From Devosia beringensis (GTDB lineage Bacteria; Pseudomonadota; Alphaproteobacteria; Rhizobiales; Devosiaceae): a stretch of 64,000 bases of DNA. The notes under the pieces were generated by a model. It saw only the letters and a list, made by a program, of their open reading frames with translations. It was not told the origin of the DNA and searched no databases. The position numbers and the translations under genes are program-made. The DNA lies in contig NZ_CP045422.1 in assembly GCF_014926585.1 (NCBI RefSeq), forward strand, positions 3,006,001 to 3,070,000. Direction: 5' to 3'. Each line of letters opens with the position of its first letter. Positions within the stretch are counted from its first letter, which is position 1. This document shows, in pieces, positions 19,872 to 29,890 of the stretch.

Positions 19872-20957
19872 ATGTTGTATTTTCTCGGCCAGTTGGGTGA
19901 CGCTCTCACGGCTTTCAACGTCTTCCGCTACATCACCTTCCGCACTGCCGGTGCGGTGATCACGGCGATGTTCTTCGTGTTCATGTTCGGTCCGGGCATG
20001 ATCGCCATGCTGCGCCTCAAGCAGGGCACGGGGCAGCCGATCCGCGAAGACGGCCCCGCCGGGCACCTGCTGACCAAGAAGGGCACGCCCACCATGGGCG
20101 GGCTGATGATCCTGTCGGGCGCGGTGATTTCCACGCTGCTCTGGGCCAATCTGAGCAATGGCTATGTCTGGGTCGTGCTGTTCGTGACGTTGGGCTTCGG
20201 CGCCATCGGCTTTTACGACGACTATCTCAAGGTCAAGCGGATGAGTCACAAGGGCTTTGGCGGACGCCAGCGCCTGCTGATCGAGGCGCTGATCGCCACC
20301 ATCGCCGCCTTTGCCATTTCCCAGCTCAATTCTGGCGTCTACAGCAATGCGCTGCTGTTCCCCTTCGTCAAGGATCTGGCCTTCAATATGGGCTATTTCT
20401 ACATGCTGTTCGGCGGCTTTGTCGTCGTGGCAGCCGGCAATTCGGTCAACCTGACCGATGGGCTCGATGGCCTGGCCATCGTGCCGGTCATGGTGGCGGC
20501 GGCCTGTTTCGCGCTGATCGCCTATCTGGTGGGTAGCGTCAATTTCTCCGACTACCTGTTGCTCAACTATGTGCCCGGCACGGGCGAACTGTCCGTGGTC
20601 TGCGGGGCGCTGATCGGGGCGGGCCTGGGCTTTTTGTGGTTCAACGCGCCGCCGGCGCAGATCTTTATGGGCGATACCGGCTCGCTGGCTTTGGGCGGCG
20701 CGCTGGGCACCATTGCCGTGGCCACCAAGCACGAGATCGTGCTGGCCATCATTGGCGGCCTCTTCGTGCTGGAGACCGTCTCGGTGATCGTCCAGGTGGC
20801 GTCCTTCAAGCTCACCGGCAAGCGGGTGTTCCGCATGGCGCCGATCCACCACCATTTCGAGCATCTCGGCTGGACCGAAAGCCAGGTGGTGATCCGCTTC
20901 TGGATCATCAGCTTCGTGCTGGCGCTGATCGGCCTCAGCACCCTCAAGCTGCGCTAG
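19872..20957 (+). CDS. mraY: Phospho-MurNAc-pentapeptide translocase
   Basis: 361 aa polytopic inner-membrane enzyme that transfers phospho-MurNAc-pentapeptide to undecaprenyl phosphate, making lipid I. Catalytic motifs are present: FYDDYLK with the paired aspartates, [21 protein letters not shown], and the late [12 protein letters not shown]. About ten membrane helices. The gene normally followed by murD is here followed by convergent, unrelated genes. Confidence 0.96.
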   Translation: MLYFLGQLGDALTAFNVFRYITFRTAGAVITAMFFVFMFGPGMIAMLRLKQGTGQPIREDGPAGHLLTKKGTPTMGGLMILSGAVISTLLWANLSNGYVWVVLFVTLGFGAIGFYDDYLKVKRMSHKGFGGRQRLLIEALIATIAAFAISQLNSGVYSNALLFPFVKDLAFNMGYFYMLFGGFVVVAAGNSVNLTDGLDGLAIVPVMVAAACFALIAYLVGSVNFSDYLLLNYVPGTGELSVVCGALIGAGLGFLWFNAPPAQIFMGDTGSLALGGALGTIAVATKHEIVLAIIGGLFVLETVSVIVQVASFKLTGKRVFRMAPIHHHFEHLGWTESQVVIRFWIISFVLALIGLSTLKLR

Positions 20958-20978
20958 CAGGACGGGCGCCGCCCGCGA

Positions 20979-21677
20979 TCAGATCGCGGGAGGCTTGGCG
21001 AAACCCTTGACCAGGATCGGCCCGGTGGGCCGGCCGGTCGGCGAGCCGGGAGCAGGCTCCAGCGTAATCTCGTAGAGCTGGCCGGTGGCGGGCAGCGGCA
21101 GGTCTGGCCCGGCAAGGGTCATGGCGCCGCTCTGGGTGAGGGTGCCCAGCGAGACCGGGCCGGTGTCCGCATCGGGCAGTGTCCAGACCTGCATCACCTG
21201 TCCCGCGGGCACGACGAAGTTTTCCAGCGGCAGCAGGCGCACCGTATCATCGGCATAGGCCTCGACGATGGCGCCGGGGCCATTGTCGCTTTCATTGAGC
21301 AGCACGGCCACCATGAGTGGCTGGCGCGCGGTGCTGGTGCTGGCGCCGGTGAAGTAACCAACGCCCAGCGCCACGGCCACACTGGCGGCCATCAGGCCCA
21401 GCCATTGCACCGGCGGCAGGCGACGGCGCAACGGGATTACCGTGGCGGTGGCGTGCGGAGTCGCGTCGAGGGCGCGCTCGATGCTCTGCCACAAAGCCGG
21501 GCTGGCCGGCTGAGGGGTAGCGGTGTCATCGAGCGCCTGGAACTGCTGCTGGACCCGGCTGACCGCGGCGGCCAAAGCGGGGTCGCTGGCGAGGCGCGCC
21601 TCGAAGGCGGCGCGTTCGGGCCCATCGAGCAGGTCGAGCACATAGTCGCCAATTTCCGCCAGCTGATCGGGGGTCAT
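20979..21677 (-). CDS. RskA-type anti-sigma factor
   Basis: 232 aa. A cytosolic N-terminal anti-sigma domain (PDQLAEIGDYVLDLLDGPE) lacks the zinc-binding HxxxCxxC motif, as in RskA-like factors. One membrane helix at about 105-125 (WLGLMAASVAVALGVGYF) is followed by a periplasmic RskA domain with the typical QVWTLPDADTGPVSLG and SPTGRPTGPILVKG. ATG 21677 overlaps the sigma-factor stop (ATGA). It should hold the ECF sigma factor inactive until an envelope signal arrives. A CCCGCGAT/ATCGCGGG hairpin (20972-20990) covers its stop codon. Confidence 0.9.
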   Translation of the reverse strand: MTPDQLAEIGDYVLDLLDGPERAAFEARLASDPALAAAVSRVQQQFQALDDTATPQPASPALWQSIERALDATPHATATVIPLRRRLPPVQWLGLMAASVAVALGVGYFTGASTSTARQPLMVAVLLNESDNGPGAIVEAYADDTVRLLPLENFVVPAGQVMQVWTLPDADTGPVSLGTLTQSGAMTLAGPDLPLPATGQLYEITLEPAPGSPTGRPTGPILVKGFAKPPAI

Positions 21678-22228
21678 GACAGGCACTCCTGCAGGGCAAT
21701 GGTGCCGCGACGGATCCAGGCTTTGACGGTGCCCAGCGGGGCGTTCATCGTTGCCGCCGCCTCGCCATGGTTGAGCCCGGTCACGTAGCACAGCAGGATG
21801 GCGCGGCGCCTTGGCTCGTCTAGCAGGTTTAGGCAGTGCTTGAGCGCATCGCGGTCGGAAAGGGTCTGGAAGGCGGCCATGGCGTCGCCCAGCCGGTCGC
21901 CCATATCGGCCAGCACGTCGGCGTCGTGATATTCCATGCGGCTGCCGTCGCGCAGCAGGTTGAGCGCGCGGTTGCGGGCAATGGTGGTCAGCCAGGCGCG
22001 GCCATGGCCCTGGGCGGGATCGAACTGGTCGGCCTTGCGCCAGGCGGCGACGAAGGTTTCCTGCACCACTTCCTCGGCCAGGTCGCGGCGGCGGACAATG
22101 CGCAGGGCAATGCCGATCAGCCGGGCGGATTCGAGGGCGAACAGGTCTGCCAAAGCGGGCTTGTCGCCTTGGGCAATCCGGATCAGCAGGGCATTGGTAT
22201 CGGGAGCATCAGGCATGAGCAGCAACAT
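21674..22228 (-). CDS. ECF sigma factor (SigK-like)
   Basis: 184 aa. Sigma region 2 is LIGIALRIVRRRDLAEEVVQ followed by ETFVAAWRKADQFDP. Region 4 is LDEPRRRAILLCYVTGLNHG followed by EAAATMNAPLGTVKAWIRRG. No extra domain. Co-transcribed with its anti-sigma gene by a four-base overlap and divergent from the DUF4394 gene, which may be a target. Start ATG 22228 has a GAAGG element 11 bases upstream; a second in-frame ATG lies four codons later. The pair interrupts the cell-wall cluster at the murD position. Confidence 0.9.
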   Translation of the reverse strand: MLLLMPDAPDTNALLIRIAQGDKPALADLFALESARLIGIALRIVRRRDLAEEVVQETFVAAWRKADQFDPAQGHGRAWLTTIARNRALNLLRDGSRMEYHDADVLADMGDRLGDAMAAFQTLSDRDALKHCLNLLDEPRRRAILLCYVTGLNHGEAAATMNAPLGTVKAWIRRGTIALQECLS

Positions 22229-22378
22229 GGGGGAATTCGCCTTCCATGTCGATTACACGCGGCCGAGGCAATTGGATGCAGCGCAGATTTATTTCATGCC
22301 TCTGCATCCAGAGGCGGGGCCCCGTGGGTAAGCCCTCTGTAACCGGCGCATCGCGCGCTGCCCCAAGAGGAGATTTTC
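22229..22378. promoter_or_regulatory. Divergent sigma/DUF4394 control region with overlapping inverted repeats
   Basis: 150 bp between divergent genes. Two inverted repeats share bases: GGATGCAG (22274-22281) with CTGCATCC (22302-22309), and GCCTCTG (22298-22304) with CAGAGGC (22309-22315). They could form mutually exclusive structures or be nested operators. AGGAG (22368-22372) is the ribosome site of the DUF4394 gene. The promoters themselves were not pinned down. Confidence 0.5.
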
Positions 22379-23167
22379 ATGCCAAAGCTCACCCAGACTG
22401 CCCTGCGTACCCTGCTGGCCAGCACCGCGCTGATCGCCGCTGCCGGCGCCGCCCATGCCGCTCCCGCCATCGGCCTCGTCGGCGGCACCACGCTTGTCAT
22501 GTTCGATACCGAGACCCTGGCCGTCAGCGGCACGATGGATGTGACCGGCGTCGACGGCCTGGCCGGCATTGATGTGCGTCCGGCTGACCAGATGCTCTAT
22601 GGCGTGTCGCTGGCCGGCGAGATCGTCACCATTGATACCGCCAGCGGCGCTGCCACGGTCAAGTCGACCCTGTCGGAAATGCTGCCCAGCTTTGACGGCG
22701 CCATTGTCGACTTCAACCCGATGGCTGACCGCCTGCGCCTGATGGCCACGGACGGCACCAATCACCGCGTCAATGTTGACGACGGCATGGTGACGGTCGA
22801 TGGCTCGCTGGCCTATGAGGCGGGTGACATGCATGAGGGCGAGACCCCGGCCATTGTTGCCGCGGCCTATATCAACTCGATCGGCAAGCCCGAAGCCACG
22901 GCGATGTATGACATCGACGCCACCATTGCCGCGCTCATCCAGCAGACGGCGCCCAATGACGGCACGCTGGCCGCTATCGGCAAGCTGGGCGTCGAAGGCT
23001 CGAGCTATGCCTTCGATATCGCTGCCACCGAAGACCTGACCAATACCGCCTATCTCGTCATCGACAACGCGCTGCATACGGTCGACCTGGAAACCGGCGC
23101 GGCCACTGAACTGGGCGCCATCGAGGGCGTCGACGGCATGATCCACGACATCGCCATCCTGCCATAA
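22379..23167 (+). CDS. Secreted DUF4394 protein
   Basis: 262 aa. Residues 1-28 form a Sec signal peptide cleaved after AHA (LLASTALIAAAGAAHA). The rest is a DUF4394 domain, predicted beta-propeller-like, with repeats such as GLVGGTTLVMFDTETL, GVDGLAGIDVRPADQMLYGV and FDGAIVDFNPMADRLRLMA. The function of the domain is unknown. DUF4394 genes beside ECF sigma/anti-sigma pairs suggest an extracytoplasmic stress product. It is closed by a strong terminator, so it forms its own unit. Confidence 0.87.
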   Translation: MPKLTQTALRTLLASTALIAAAGAAHAAPAIGLVGGTTLVMFDTETLAVSGTMDVTGVDGLAGIDVRPADQMLYGVSLAGEIVTIDTASGAATVKSTLSEMLPSFDGAIVDFNPMADRLRLMATDGTNHRVNVDDGMVTVDGSLAYEAGDMHEGETPAIVAAAYINSIGKPEATAMYDIDATIAALIQQTAPNDGTLAAIGKLGVEGSSYAFDIAATEDLTNTAYLVIDNALHTVDLETGAATELGAIEGVDGMIHDIAILP

Positions 23168-23191
23168 GCCTTCCTGCCTGCATCCATCATG

Positions 23192-23222
23192 GCGCGCGGA
23201 CCTCGGGGTCCGCGCGCTTTTT
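23192..23222 (+). terminator. Rho-independent terminator after DUF4394 gene
   Basis: The perfect 11-bp stem GCGCGCGGACC/GGTCCGCGCGC (23192-23202 with 23207-23217) is followed by TTTTT. It insulates ftsW, so the second half of the dcw cluster needs its own promoter within about 23223-23319. Confidence 0.93.
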
Positions 23223-23319
23223 CGTTCACGAGTTGCAAAACGCAAATCCGGTTGGCAAATCGGTAACCATCTACCTGCTACAATTTGAGACAGTTTGTAC
23301 CGAGTAGTCTGGCTGTCCC

Positions 23320-24492
23320 ATGATGTTCTCCCGTGCCGAAAAAACGCCAATGGCGGAGTGGTGGTGGTCGATCGACCGGGAACTGCTGGGGGCGCTGGTG
23401 CTGCTGCTGACCTGCGGCATGGTGCTCAGCTTTGCCGCCAGCCCGCCGGTGGCCGAGCGCATTGGCCTTTCCGAATGGTATTTCGTCATTCGCCACGCCA
23501 TGTTCTGCGCCCTGGCGCTGCCGGTCATGCTGGTCACCTCGCTGCTCAACCACCGCCAGGCGCGCATTGCCGCGCTGGTGACGCTGGTGGTCAGTCTCGT
23601 GCTGCTGTGGGCGACGCTGCGCTTTGGCACCGAGGTCAAGGGCGCACGGCGCTGGATGTCGTTTGGCGGCCAGTCGATCCAGCCTTCCGAATTCGTCAAG
23701 CCGGCCTTTGCCGTGCTCAGCGCCTGGCTGTTCTCGGAATCGATGATCCGGCGCAATGTGCCGGGCAAGCTGCTGGCCACGGCGATCATGGTGGCCATTG
23801 TCGCCGGCCTGCTGCTGCAGCCCGATATCGGCCAGACGGCGCTGATCCTGGGCACCTGGGCGGTGCTGCTGTTTCTGAGCGGGATTTCCTGGTTCGTCAT
23901 CTTTGGCCTGGCCGGTGGGGCCGGGGCGCTGCTGTTTGGCGCCTATATGTTCTTCCCGCACTTTTCGCGCCGCATCGATACCTTCCTCAACCCCGAAGGC
24001 GGCGGCAATACCTACCAGATCGACCGGGCGCTGCAGTCGCTGCTCGAGGGCGGCTGGTTCGGCCGCGGCCCGGGTGAATCGATCGCCAAGAAGCTGATCC
24101 CCGATGCGCATGCCGACTATGTCTTCTCGGCGGCGGCGGGCGAGTTCGGCATCCTGTTCTGCATGGTGCTGGTCAGCCTGATCGCCTTCATCGTCATTCG
24201 CGCCATGCTGGCGGCGCAGCGGCAGTCGAGCCTGTTCGCCCGCCTTGCTGCCTCCACATTGGCGATCCAGTTTGCCATGCAGTCCGGCATCAACCTGGCG
24301 GTGAATCTCAACCTGATCCCGCCCAAGGGCATGACGCTACCCTTTGTCAGCTATGGCGGTACCTCGATGATTGCCGTGGCCTTCGGCATGGGGCTGATGC
24401 TGGCCTTTACCCGTATCAAGCCCGAGGAACGCATGACCACCGGCCTGCCCAGCTTCAAGAGCGCCATCGCACCCCTGGCACCCGCCGAATGA
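23320..24492 (+). CDS. ftsW: Septal peptidoglycan glycosyltransferase FtsW
   Basis: 390 aa SEDS-family protein with about ten membrane helices. It polymerises lipid II at the septum together with FtsI. SEDS signatures are visible: KGARRWMSFGGQSIQPSEFV, LLQPDIGQTALI, and the late NLIPPKGMTLPFVSYGGTSM. Two tandem ATGs (23320 and 23323) can serve as start. It follows a terminated unrelated gene, not murD as usual, and overlaps murG by four bases. Confidence 0.96.
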   Translation: MMFSRAEKTPMAEWWWSIDRELLGALVLLLTCGMVLSFAASPPVAERIGLSEWYFVIRHAMFCALALPVMLVTSLLNHRQARIAALVTLVVSLVLLWATLRFGTEVKGARRWMSFGGQSIQPSEFVKPAFAVLSAWLFSESMIRRNVPGKLLATAIMVAIVAGLLLQPDIGQTALILGTWAVLLFLSGISWFVIFGLAGGAGALLFGAYMFFPHFSRRIDTFLNPEGGGNTYQIDRALQSLLEGGWFGRGPGESIAKKLIPDAHADYVFSAAAGEFGILFCMVLVSLIAFIVIRAMLAAQRQSSLFARLAASTLAIQFAMQSGINLAVNLNLIPPKGMTLPFVSYGGTSMIAVAFGMGLMLAFTRIKPEERMTTGLPSFKSAIAPLAPAE

Positions 24493-25598
24493 AGCGCTTC
24501 ATGTTGATGGCCGGCGGCACGGGGGGGCATCTCTTTCCGGCCATGGCCCTGGCGCAGGAATTGCAGCGGCGCGGCCACGCGGTCGAGCTGATGACCGATC
24601 ACCGGGTCGACGCCTATGGTGGCGATTTTCCGGCCGAGGCTATCCATATCATCCCCTCGGCGACGCCATCGCTGCGCAATCCGCTCAAATTCGTCACCGG
24701 CGGGCTGACCATCCTGCGCGGCATTGCCGTGGCCTGGGGCAAGCTGGGCAAGAGCCGGCCCGACTGCGTGGTGGGCTTTGGCGGCTATCCGACCTTTCCG
24801 CCCTTCATTGCGGCCAGCCTGCTGGGTATTCCGGGCATCCTGCATGAGCAGAATGCGGTGATGGGTCGCGCCAACCGGGCGCTGGTGCGCTTTGCCGACA
24901 TGCTGGCGCTGAGCTTCAGCAAGACCAGATTTGCCGATGGCACGGCGCTCGAACAGGTGCTGACCGGCAATCCGGTGCGCGACCGGGTGCGGGCAGTGGC
25001 CGGCGAGCCCTATCCGGCGCTTGATGATGACAGCCCGATCCGGCTGGTGGTCTTTGGCGGCAGCCAGGGCGCCAAGGCGATTTCCGACATCGTGCCGGCC
25101 GCCCTTGCCGGGCTGGCCGAACCGCTGCAGCGCCGCCTGCTGGTGGTGCAGCAGTGCCGCGCCGACGACCTTGACCGGGTGGCCGAAGTCTATCGGCAGG
25201 CCCGCATCAATGTGGAACTGGCGACCTTCTTTGCCGACCTGCCCGAGCGCATTGCGCGCAGCCATCTGGTGATCGGGCGCTCGGGCGCCTCGACCATTGC
25301 CGAGCTGACCGTGCTGGGGCGGCCGGCCATCCTGGTGCCGCTGCCTGGCGCCATCGATGCCGACCAGAAGCACAATGCCCAGGTGATGGCCACGGCCGGG
25401 GCCGGCTGGGTGCTCGAACAGGCCACGCTGTCGCCGCAATCGCTTGGCACTGCGCTCACGCAGCTGTTATCGGAGCCGGCAAAACTCAGCGCCGCTGCGG
25501 CCGCCGCCCGTTCCCTGGGCCAGCCGCGCGCCGTCGAGAAGCTGGCGGACCTCGCCGAGATGCTTTCGGGCAAGAACATATTGGAACACGCGCGATGA
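24489..25598 (+). CDS. murG: Lipid II-forming GlcNAc transferase
   Basis: 369 aa GT-B glycosyltransferase on the inner face of the membrane that adds GlcNAc to lipid I. The glycine loop [12 protein letters not shown] is at residues 9-20. [12 protein letters not shown] and [13 protein letters not shown] belong to the N- and C-terminal domains; [11 protein letters not shown] contacts UDP-GlcNAc. ATGA overlaps join it to ftsW and murC. Confidence 0.96.
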   Translation: MKRFMLMAGGTGGHLFPAMALAQELQRRGHAVELMTDHRVDAYGGDFPAEAIHIIPSATPSLRNPLKFVTGGLTILRGIAVAWGKLGKSRPDCVVGFGGYPTFPPFIAASLLGIPGILHEQNAVMGRANRALVRFADMLALSFSKTRFADGTALEQVLTGNPVRDRVRAVAGEPYPALDDDSPIRLVVFGGSQGAKAISDIVPAALAGLAEPLQRRLLVVQQCRADDLDRVAEVYRQARINVELATFFADLPERIARSHLVIGRSGASTIAELTVLGRPAILVPLPGAIDADQKHNAQVMATAGAGWVLEQATLSPQSLGTALTQLLSEPAKLSAAAAAARSLGQPRAVEKLADLAEMLSGKNILEHAR

Positions 25599-27013
25599 AA
25601 ATGCCCCGCAATATCGGCCCCGTCCATTTCATCGGCATCGGTGGCATCGGCATGAGCGGCATTGCCGAAATCCTGCACAATCAGGGCTATACCGTGCAGG
25701 GCTCGGACGCGGCGGTGAACCCCAATGTGCAGCGCCTGCGCGACATGGGCATCAAGGTCGAGATCGGCCAGAGCGGCGACAATCTGGGCGCGGCCGAAGT
25801 GGTCGTGGTCTCCTCGGCGATCAAGCGCGACAATCCCGAACTGGTCGCCGCCCGGGCGCGCCAGCTGCCCATCGTGCGCCGGGCCGAAATGCTCGCCGAA
25901 ATCATGCGCTTCAAGACCGCCATTGCCATTGGCGGCACGCATGGCAAGACCACCACGACGACACTGGTGGCGACCTTGCTCGATGCCGGCAATCTCGACC
26001 CGACCGTCATCAATGGCGGCATCATCAATGCCTATGGCACCAATGCCCGGCTGGGCGGCGGCGAATGGATGGTGGTGGAGGCCGACGAGAGCGACGGCAC
26101 CTTCGTCAAGCTGCCCGCCGACGTGGCCGTGGTCACCAATATCGATCCCGAACATCTCGATCACTATGGCGACTTCGAAGGGGTCAAGAAGGCCTTCCAC
26201 CAGTTCGTCGAGAATGTGCCCTTTTATGGCTTTGCCGTGATGTGCCTCGATCACCCCGAAGTGCAGGCGCTGGTGGGCGAGATCAAGGATCGCCGCGTCA
26301 TCACCTATGGGCAGAACCCGCAGGCCGATGTGCGCCTGGTGGACCTCGAAACCATCGACGGCGTCAGTCATTTCGCCGTCGAGATCCGCGATCGCATCCG
26401 CATGACGCAGCTGCGCATTGACGGGCTGCAACTGCCGATGCCGGGTGTGCACAATGCGCTCAATGCCACGGCCGCCATTGCCGTGGCCGACCAGCTGCAT
26501 GTGCCGGCCGAGGCGATCCGCAAGGGGCTCAAGGGCTTTACCGGCGTCAAGCGCCGCTTCACCCGCACCGGCGTGGTGGCCGGCATCACCATCATCGACG
26601 ATTATGGCCATCACCCGGTGGAAATCACGGCAGCCCTCAGGGCCGCGCGCGAGTCCACCAAGCGCGACGTCATCGCCGTGGTGCAGCCGCATCGCTATAC
26701 GCGCCTGCGCGACCTGTTCGACGATTTCGCGGCCTGCTTCAACGATGCCGACACGGTCATTGTGGCGCCGGTCTATCCGGCCGGCGAACAGCCGATCGCA
26801 GGCATTACCCATGAGGAACTGGTCAGTGCCATCCTGGCGCGCGGCCATCGCGACGCGCGGGTGATCGACCGCCCCGAGGCGCTGGCGCCGCTGCTGGCCA
26901 GCCGGGCTGCCGATGGCGACTATGTGGTCTGCCTGGGTGCGGGCAATATTACCCAATGGGCGGCGGCGCTGCCGGCTGAGCTGGGCGCCTTGCTGGGCGA
27001 GGATGTCGCGTGA
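25595..27013 (+). CDS. murC: UDP-N-acetylmuramate-L-alanine ligase
   Basis: 472 aa Mur ligase that adds the first amino acid of the stem peptide. The N-terminal nucleotide-binding motif is [16 protein letters not shown], the ATP loop is [11 protein letters not shown], and [10 protein letters not shown] and [11 protein letters not shown] are MurC-specific. The four-base overlaps with murG and murB indicate a single coupled operon. Confidence 0.96.
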   Translation: MKMPRNIGPVHFIGIGGIGMSGIAEILHNQGYTVQGSDAAVNPNVQRLRDMGIKVEIGQSGDNLGAAEVVVVSSAIKRDNPELVAARARQLPIVRRAEMLAEIMRFKTAIAIGGTHGKTTTTTLVATLLDAGNLDPTVINGGIINAYGTNARLGGGEWMVVEADESDGTFVKLPADVAVVTNIDPEHLDHYGDFEGVKKAFHQFVENVPFYGFAVMCLDHPEVQALVGEIKDRRVITYGQNPQADVRLVDLETIDGVSHFAVEIRDRIRMTQLRIDGLQLPMPGVHNALNATAAIAVADQLHVPAEAIRKGLKGFTGVKRRFTRTGVVAGITIIDDYGHHPVEITAALRAARESTKRDVIAVVQPHRYTRLRDLFDDFAACFNDADTVIVAPVYPAGEQPIAGITHEELVSAILARGHRDARVIDRPEALAPLLASRAADGDYVVCLGAGNITQWAAALPAELGALLGEDVA

Positions 27014-27987
27014 GCTATCCCGATCTCCTGCCGCAGTTCGAGAGCTGGATCGGCGATATTCGCGGCCGGCTGGTCCCTAACCAGCTGCTCAGCGAAGTCA
27101 CCTGGTTCCGCGTCGGCGGCCCGGCGCAGCTGTTCTTCATGCCGGCCGACGAGGCCGACCTCGCGCTGTTCCTGAAACACCTGCCGGCCGAGATCCGCGT
27201 CACCGTGATCGGGCTGGGCAGTAACCTGCTGATCCGCGATGGCGGGCTCGATGGCGTGGTCATCCGCCTCTCCGGCAAGGCCTTCGGCCAGATCGAGATC
27301 CTCGACGATCAAAAGATCCGGGTCGGCACCAGCCTGCCCGACGTCAAGGTGGCGACGGCGGCGGCCGAGGCGGGCATTGACGGGCTGACCTTCTATCGTG
27401 GCATTCCCGGCGGCATTGGCGGCGCGCTCTACATGAATGCGGGCTGCTACGGCACCGAGACGCGCGAGCGCATGGTCGAGCTGCGCGCGGTGACGCGACA
27501 GGGCGAGATCATTACCCTGACCAATGCCGACATGGATTACCACTACCGCAAGTCGAACGGGCCGCGCGGCGCGGTGTTTGTCTCGGCGGTGTATCAGGGC
27601 TTTGCGGGCGACCGCGAAGACATCCTGGGCCGCATGCGCGAGATCACCGAAAAGCGCGAGGCCAGCCAGCCGACCAAGGCCAGGACCGGCGGCTCGACCT
27701 TCAAGAATCCGGACGGGCATTCGAGCTGGAAGCTGATCGACGCGGCCGGGGGCAGGGGCCTCATGGTCGGCGGCGCGCAGATGAGCGAACTCCACGCCAA
27801 TTTCCTGCTCAATGTCGACAATGCCAGCGCCCACGATATCGAGACGCTGGGCGAAACGGTGCGCGCCAAGGTGCGCGCGCATGCCAGCATCGACCTCAAG
27901 TGGGAAATCCGCCGCATGGGCCATTTCCTGCCGGGCCAGGAAGTGCGCGAATTTCTCGATGGCGATGTCTTCACAGGGGCGGTCTAA
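27010..27987 (+). CDS. murB: UDP-N-acetylenolpyruvoylglucosamine reductase
   Basis: 325 aa FAD enzyme making UDP-MurNAc. [13 protein letters not shown] and [12 protein letters not shown] bind [23 protein letters not shown] is the family signature; the catalytic Ser is in [18 protein letters not shown]. Start GTG overlaps the murC stop (GTGA). Length is usual for the alphaproteobacterial form. Confidence 0.95.
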   Translation: MSYPDLLPQFESWIGDIRGRLVPNQLLSEVTWFRVGGPAQLFFMPADEADLALFLKHLPAEIRVTVIGLGSNLLIRDGGLDGVVIRLSGKAFGQIEILDDQKIRVGTSLPDVKVATAAAEAGIDGLTFYRGIPGGIGGALYMNAGCYGTETRERMVELRAVTRQGEIITLTNADMDYHYRKSNGPRGAVFVSAVYQGFAGDREDILGRMREITEKREASQPTKARTGGSTFKNPDGHSSWKLIDAAGGRGLMVGGAQMSELHANFLLNVDNASAHDIETLGETVRAKVRAHASIDLKWEIRRMGHFLPGQEVREFLDGDVFTGAV

Positions 27988-27989
27988 GC

Positions 27990-28910
27990 ATGAGCAAGCA
28001 CGTTGCCGTCCTGATGGGCGGCTGGTCCAATGAGCGCCCGGTCTCGCTGAGCTCGGGCCGCGAATGCGCCGATGCCCTGCGCCGGGCCGGCTACACGGTC
28101 ACCGAGGTCGATGTCGGCCGCGACATCGCCCAGGTGCTGACCGCGCTCAAGCCCGATGTGGCCTTCAACGCGCTGCATGGCCCGTTTGGCGAAAGCGGCA
28201 TGATGCAGGGCGTGCTCGAGCTGCTGGCCATTCCCTATACGCATTCGGGCGTGCTGGCCTCGGCCCTGGCCATGGACAAGCATCAGGCCAAGATCGTGAT
28301 GAAGGCGGCCGGCGTGCCGGTCACCGATCACGTCATTGTGTCCCGCGCCGAAGCGGGCCGTTCCCATGTCATGCCGCCGCCCTATGTGATCAAGCCGATT
28401 GCCGACGGCTCGAGCTTTGGCGTCTTCATCGTCAAGTCCGATACCAGCCATCCGCCGCAGGAAATCCTGCGCGAAGACTGGAATTCGGGCGAGGAACTGA
28501 TGGTGGAGCGCTATATTCCGGGGCGCGAGCTGACCTGTTCGGTGATGGGCGACGTGGCCCTGGGCGTGACCGAGATCATCATCGAACAGGGCTTCTACAA
28601 TTATGAAGCCAAATACGCCAAAGGCGGATCAACACACATTATTCCGGCCCAGCTGAAACCGAAAGTTTACGACAAGGTGCAAAAGTTGAGCCTTGCCGCC
28701 CATGCCGCAATTGGCTGTCGTGGCGTGACGCGCTGCGATTTCCGCTACAACGAGGCGGCAGGCGAGGATGGCGAACTGGTGTGCCTGGAGATCAATACCC
28801 AGCCGGGTATGACCCAGACATCCCTGGTGCCCGAGCAGGCCCTGCATGCCGGACACTCGTTTGAAGAACTGGTCGCCTGGATGGTGGAGGACGCGAGTTG
28901 CAACAGGTAA
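27990..28910 (+). CDS. ddl: D-alanine-D-alanine ligase
   Basis: 306 aa ATP-grasp enzyme supplying D-Ala-D-Ala for Mur[21 protein letters not shown] opens the N-domain, [18 protein letters not shown] holds the ATP-binding Lys, and [20 protein letters not shown] carries the metal ligands. ATG 27990 was chosen with AGGGGCGG just upstream, inside the end of murB. Its 3' end overlaps ftsQ by 13 bases. Confidence 0.96.
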   Translation: MSKHVAVLMGGWSNERPVSLSSGRECADALRRAGYTVTEVDVGRDIAQVLTALKPDVAFNALHGPFGESGMMQGVLELLAIPYTHSGVLASALAMDKHQAKIVMKAAGVPVTDHVIVSRAEAGRSHVMPPPYVIKPIADGSSFGVFIVKSDTSHPPQEILREDWNSGEELMVERYIPGRELTCSVMGDVALGVTEIIIEQGFYNYEAKYAKGGSTHIIPAQLKPKVYDKVQKLSLAAHAAIGCRGVTRCDFRYNEAAGEDGELVCLEINTQPGMTQTSLVPEQALHAGHSFEELVAWMVEDASCNR

Positions 28911-29890
28911 AAAGCGAGGCCTTTCTCGCTGGTGCGCGGATCGTGAATCCCCGTACATTGCCTGTTCCTGCCCGCTCTTCCCACCGCAAACTTGCCAACA
29001 ATGTCGGCCGTGCCTGGGTGCTGCACCGCACCCTGATGAAGCGCGGCCTGCTGATCGCCGCGCTGCTGGCCGGCGTCACCACGCTCTATCAGCTGCGCGA
29101 GCCGATCGCCGGCGGCGCGCTTGCCCTTGTCGAGGCGGCCCAGGGCCATTTTGCCGATGCGGGCCTGGCCATTGGCGAGATCGCCATTACCGGACAGGCA
29201 CTGACCAGCGAACAGGCCATCTTTGATGCGCTGGGTGTCGAGCCGCATACCTCCACGGTGAGCTTTGATGTCGAGGCGGCGCGCCAGCGCATTGCGGCTC
29301 TGCCCTCGGTGGCCAGCGTCAGCGTGCGCAAGAATTTCCCCGGCGATGTCACCGTCACCATTGTCGAAAAGCCGCCGGTAGCGCGCTGGCGCATTGATGG
29401 CATCACCTTCGTGGTCGATGCCAGCGGCGAGCAGATCGGCGAGGACCATGGCGCCTATGCCGACCTGCCGCTGGTGATCGGCGATGGCGCCAATGACGAT
29501 GCCTTGGTGATGATCCGGGCGCTGGAGCAGTTCCCGTCTCTCAAGGATGGCCTGGTGGCTTTGTCGCGCATCGCCGACCGGCGCTGGGACATGATCTATG
29601 ATACCGGCCTGCGCGTGCAGATGCCCGAGCTGGGCGTGGCTGGGGCGCTGCGGCACCTCGAGACCTATCAGGCTGACTATCAGCTGCTCGACCGCGACCT
29701 GACCGTCATCGACCTGCGCGTGGCCGGTCTTGTGGCGGTGCGCCCGACCAAGTCCGAGGCGGACCTCGCCAAGGACGAAGAAGAGCGGCAGGCCGCCATT
29801 GCCCTGCGGGCGCTGTCGCCCGACCCCTATCCGCTGCCGCCGCGCAACCTGCCCTCCGAAACCCTCAGCCAACCGATCCCCGCCCAATGA
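28898..29890 (+). CDS. ftsQ: Cell division protein FtsQ
   Basis: 330 aa bitopic protein of the divisome core. A cytosolic N-terminus of about 48 residues is followed by one membrane helix ([17 protein letters not shown]). The POTRA domain comes next ([20 protein letters not shown] to [20 protein letters not shown]), then the beta domain. The C-terminus is Pro-rich. The TTG start lies inside the end of ddl; it overlaps ftsA by four bases (ATGA). Confidence 0.93.
   Translation: MQQVKSEAFLAGARIVNPRTLPVPARSSHRKLANNVGRAWVLHRTLMKRGLLIAALLAGVTTLYQLREPIAGGALALVEAAQGHFADAGLAIGEIAITGQALTSEQAIFDALGVEPHTSTVSFDVEAARQRIAALPSVASVSVRKNFPGDVTVTIVEKPPVARWRIDGITFVVDASGEQIGEDHGAYADLPLVIGDGANDDALVMIRALEQFPSLKDGLVALSRIADRRWDMIYDTGLRVQMPELGVAGALRHLETYQADYQLLDRDLTVIDLRVAGLVAVRPTKSEADLAKDEEERQAAIALRALSPDPYPLPPRNLPSETLSQPIPAQ

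Noticed and set aside
18408-20864. Long reverse-strand open frame opposite murF and mraY
   Set aside because: Antisense shadow in GC-rich DNA: the forward strand carries two complete, motif-rich enzymes, while the reverse translation is low-complexity, His/Arg/Gly-rich and without family motifs. The same applies to the long antisense frames opposite katG, ligA, asmA, uvrD, pepP and the DUF2336 gene.
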